A stretch of 13,545 bases of DNA. Source: Sedimentisphaerales bacterium. GTDB taxonomy: Bacteria > Planctomycetota > Phycisphaerae > Sedimentisphaerales > SM23-30. Below, in pieces: positions 12,302-13,545 of this stretch. The notes beneath the pieces are model-generated. The model was not told where the DNA came from. It saw only the letters and a program-made list of their open reading frames with translations, and did not search any database. Position 1 is the stretch's first letter, and each line of letters starts with the position of its first letter. The translations under genes were made by a program, and so were the position numbers. The stretch spans positions 1-13,545 of the forward strand of contig DAOWAK010000009.1 in the NCBI GenBank assembly GCA_030634605.1. The letters are read 5' to 3'.

Positions 12302-13545
12302 TTAGAAGTTCATCGTTAAACCAGTAAAGAAATGCTGTCTGTCGGTTCGGCTGTTGTCCTGGTCAAAGGCACTGCCGGGGAAAAACACTCCATAACGCAC
12401 CGTCCAGGCGACATCACTTGCCAGCCGCCAGTTCATATAAAAGTCAATTTCCGCACCAACAAACTTGTCGTCCTGGGTGCTCAGATCATCCGAAATAACC
12501 GCATCGCCTCTTTGCTTGTGATAAACAAAAAGGTCGGTTCCCGCTAAAAGCTTCTCGAAAAGCTTGATGTGTTTGGCTGGAAAGGTAGAAAATCCTAACC
12601 GCACCATCCCCAGATTGCTCAGCCGCGGTGCCAACGCCAGACCCGTATTGCGATAGCCCCACCCGACAAAACTGGAATCATTCGTGTGCCATCTGTTGCC
12701 GCCAACTGTATTAGAAGGACTGTCTCCGCGATCCGGATCGCCCGAACACAACAGATACTCAATCAGTACCTGCGAATCTCTTCCATCCTGAAACAGATAA
12801 CGCAACTCGGTATCAAACGCCCAGGCCGAGATATTCTGCCTGCGGTCCGTGCCGCCGCGGGCATAGTTTTGGCCGGTTTCCACCACAAATTCACAACTAT
12901 ACTGCAGGTCTCTATGGAAAAAACGACCCCGCGAGCCCAGCCCGGTATAATTGGAATCATAACCGAACGATTGGCCGTTCCTTACCGAGCCGGCGTCCTG
13001 ATCATCCTGCGCGAAAAAATAGGCGAACGGCTCGTGATCCCGGCAGCCCTCATATTTCAACAGCACACCCCAGTACCGGCGGCTTTCCATGCTGTTGTCC
13101 GGGAAAGAACTGTCGATATTGTAAGCATGAGCCACTGACATACCCAGCAACCCTGTTGCTGAGCAGTTACGCCAACTACCTTCCACCACCACCGCATCCA
13201 ATGGCGTTGATAACGCCAGCCCCGTCCCCCATTCCACATACTGTCGCCCCAACCGCATGGAAAAATCATATTCACCCGGCTCTTGCCCTTGCGCCAGTAA
13301 AGCCCGCCGCAAGTTGAAATCATACCAAAGCCGATCCAGCTTGGGACCATACAAATCGCTGTCATCACCGCCGAAACTGCTGCCATTGTTCCAGTCCAGG
13401 TAATCCAATCGACCACGGCTGTAAATCCGGTGCACATTATCAAGGTTCAACTGCCCCCACAACCGCAACTGCTGACGCCGCAATGTGCGTCGCCCGTCAC
13501 CGTGTTCATCAAGGTTGCGGTCCACATAATCCCTGATATCCCACA
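12302..13545 (-). CDS. Outer-membrane beta-barrel, alginate-export (AlgE)-like, partial 5' end
   Basis: At least 414 residues, open at the window edge. In-frame codons upstream of the GTG at 13525 encode WDIRDYV, so the true start and signal peptide lie outside. Alternating polar and aromatic strands run throughout, for example LRLWGQLNLDN, YDFSMRLGRQYVEWGTG and LQYSCEFVVETGQNYA. The C-terminal segment VAWTVRYGVFFPGSAFDQ followed by HFFTGLTMNF fits the last strands of AlgE-type barrels and ends in the Phe expected for barrel insertion. That family forms pores for anionic polysaccharide export. I see no alginate-synthesis genes, so the substrate is unknown; a general porin is the alternative. 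It heads the visible series of lipoprotein and FecR genes. Confidence 0.7.
   Translation of the reverse strand, partial: WDIRDYVDRNLDEHGDGRRTLRRQQLRLWGQLNLDNVHRIYSRGRLDYLDWNNGSSFGGDDSDLYGPKLDRLWYDFNLRRALLAQGQEPGEYDFSMRLGRQYVEWGTGLALSTPLDAVVVEGSWRNCSATGLLGMSVAHAYNIDSSFPDNSMESRRYWGVLLKYEGCRDHEPFAYFFAQDDQDAGSVRNGQSFGYDSNYTGLGSRGRFFHRDLQYSCEFVVETGQNYARGGTDRRQNISAWAFDTELRYLFQDGRDSQVLIEYLLCSGDPDRGDSPSNTVGGNRWHTNDSSFVGWGYRNTGLALAPRLSNLGMVRLGFSTFPAKHIKLFEKLLAGTDLFVYHKQRGDAVISDDLSTQDDKFVGAEIDFYMNWRLASDVAWTVRYGVFFPGSAFDQDNSRTDRQHFFTGLTMNF

Noticed and set aside
1..13545. Defence system or mobile element
   Set aside because: No transposase, integrase, nuclease, methyltransferase, toxin pair or terminal inverted repeats are visible.

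Overview
Every gene I can support lies on the minus strand, so the window reads biologically from right (13545) to left (1). The products look like cell-envelope or secreted proteins of a diderm bacterium: an outer-membrane beta-barrel, a lipoprotein, an exported FecR-domain protein, a membrane-anchored LptC/OstA-like protein and a giant modular exoprotein. The giant protein combines 22-residue leucine-rich repeats, PPC-like domains, InlB-type repeats, PEGA-like units, a right-handed beta-helix and DxDxDG calcium-binding repeats. Together with the mid-range GC content this suggests a planctomycete (Phycisphaerae/Sedimentisphaerales type) or a relative in the PVC group. That placement is inference from protein style; the window holds no rRNA, tRNA or housekeeping marker.

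Layout in transcription order. (1) 13545-12302: an AlgE-like barrel whose N-terminus lies beyond the window. (2) 12279-11704: a lipoprotein of unknown function, 22 bp after the barrel. (3) 11632-10766: an exported FecR-domain protein, after a 71-bp AT-rich gap with short direct repeats. (4) 10765-10414: a 352-bp gap with hairpins, a 14-bp palindrome and a spaced direct repeat; it probably separates two transcription units. (5) 10413-9517: a single-pass membrane protein with an LptC/OstA-like C-terminal part. (6) 9455-3828 and on to position 1: the giant exoprotein.

The main anomaly is in the giant gene. An in-frame TAA at 3830-3828 ends the reading frame after 1875 residues, inside the third of six InlB-type repeats. 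I translated the same frame codon by codon from there to the window edge and found no other stop for about 1275 codons, with domains continuing without a frame change. The neighbouring repeat has GAA where this one has TAA, so one G-to-T change (or a base-calling error) has split a protein of more than 3100 residues. Just after the stop lies an in-frame ATG (3794-3792) preceded by a well-spaced GAGG, so the 3' part could be translated separately, but without a signal peptide.

How the genes work together can only be inferred. A barrel, a lipoprotein, a FecR-domain protein and an LptC-like anchor beside a giant exported protein suggest a locus for building or displaying a surface structure. I see no sigma factor, TonB-dependent receptor, protease, polysaccharide-synthesis enzyme, nuclease or mobility gene, so I do not claim a defence system or a mobile element.
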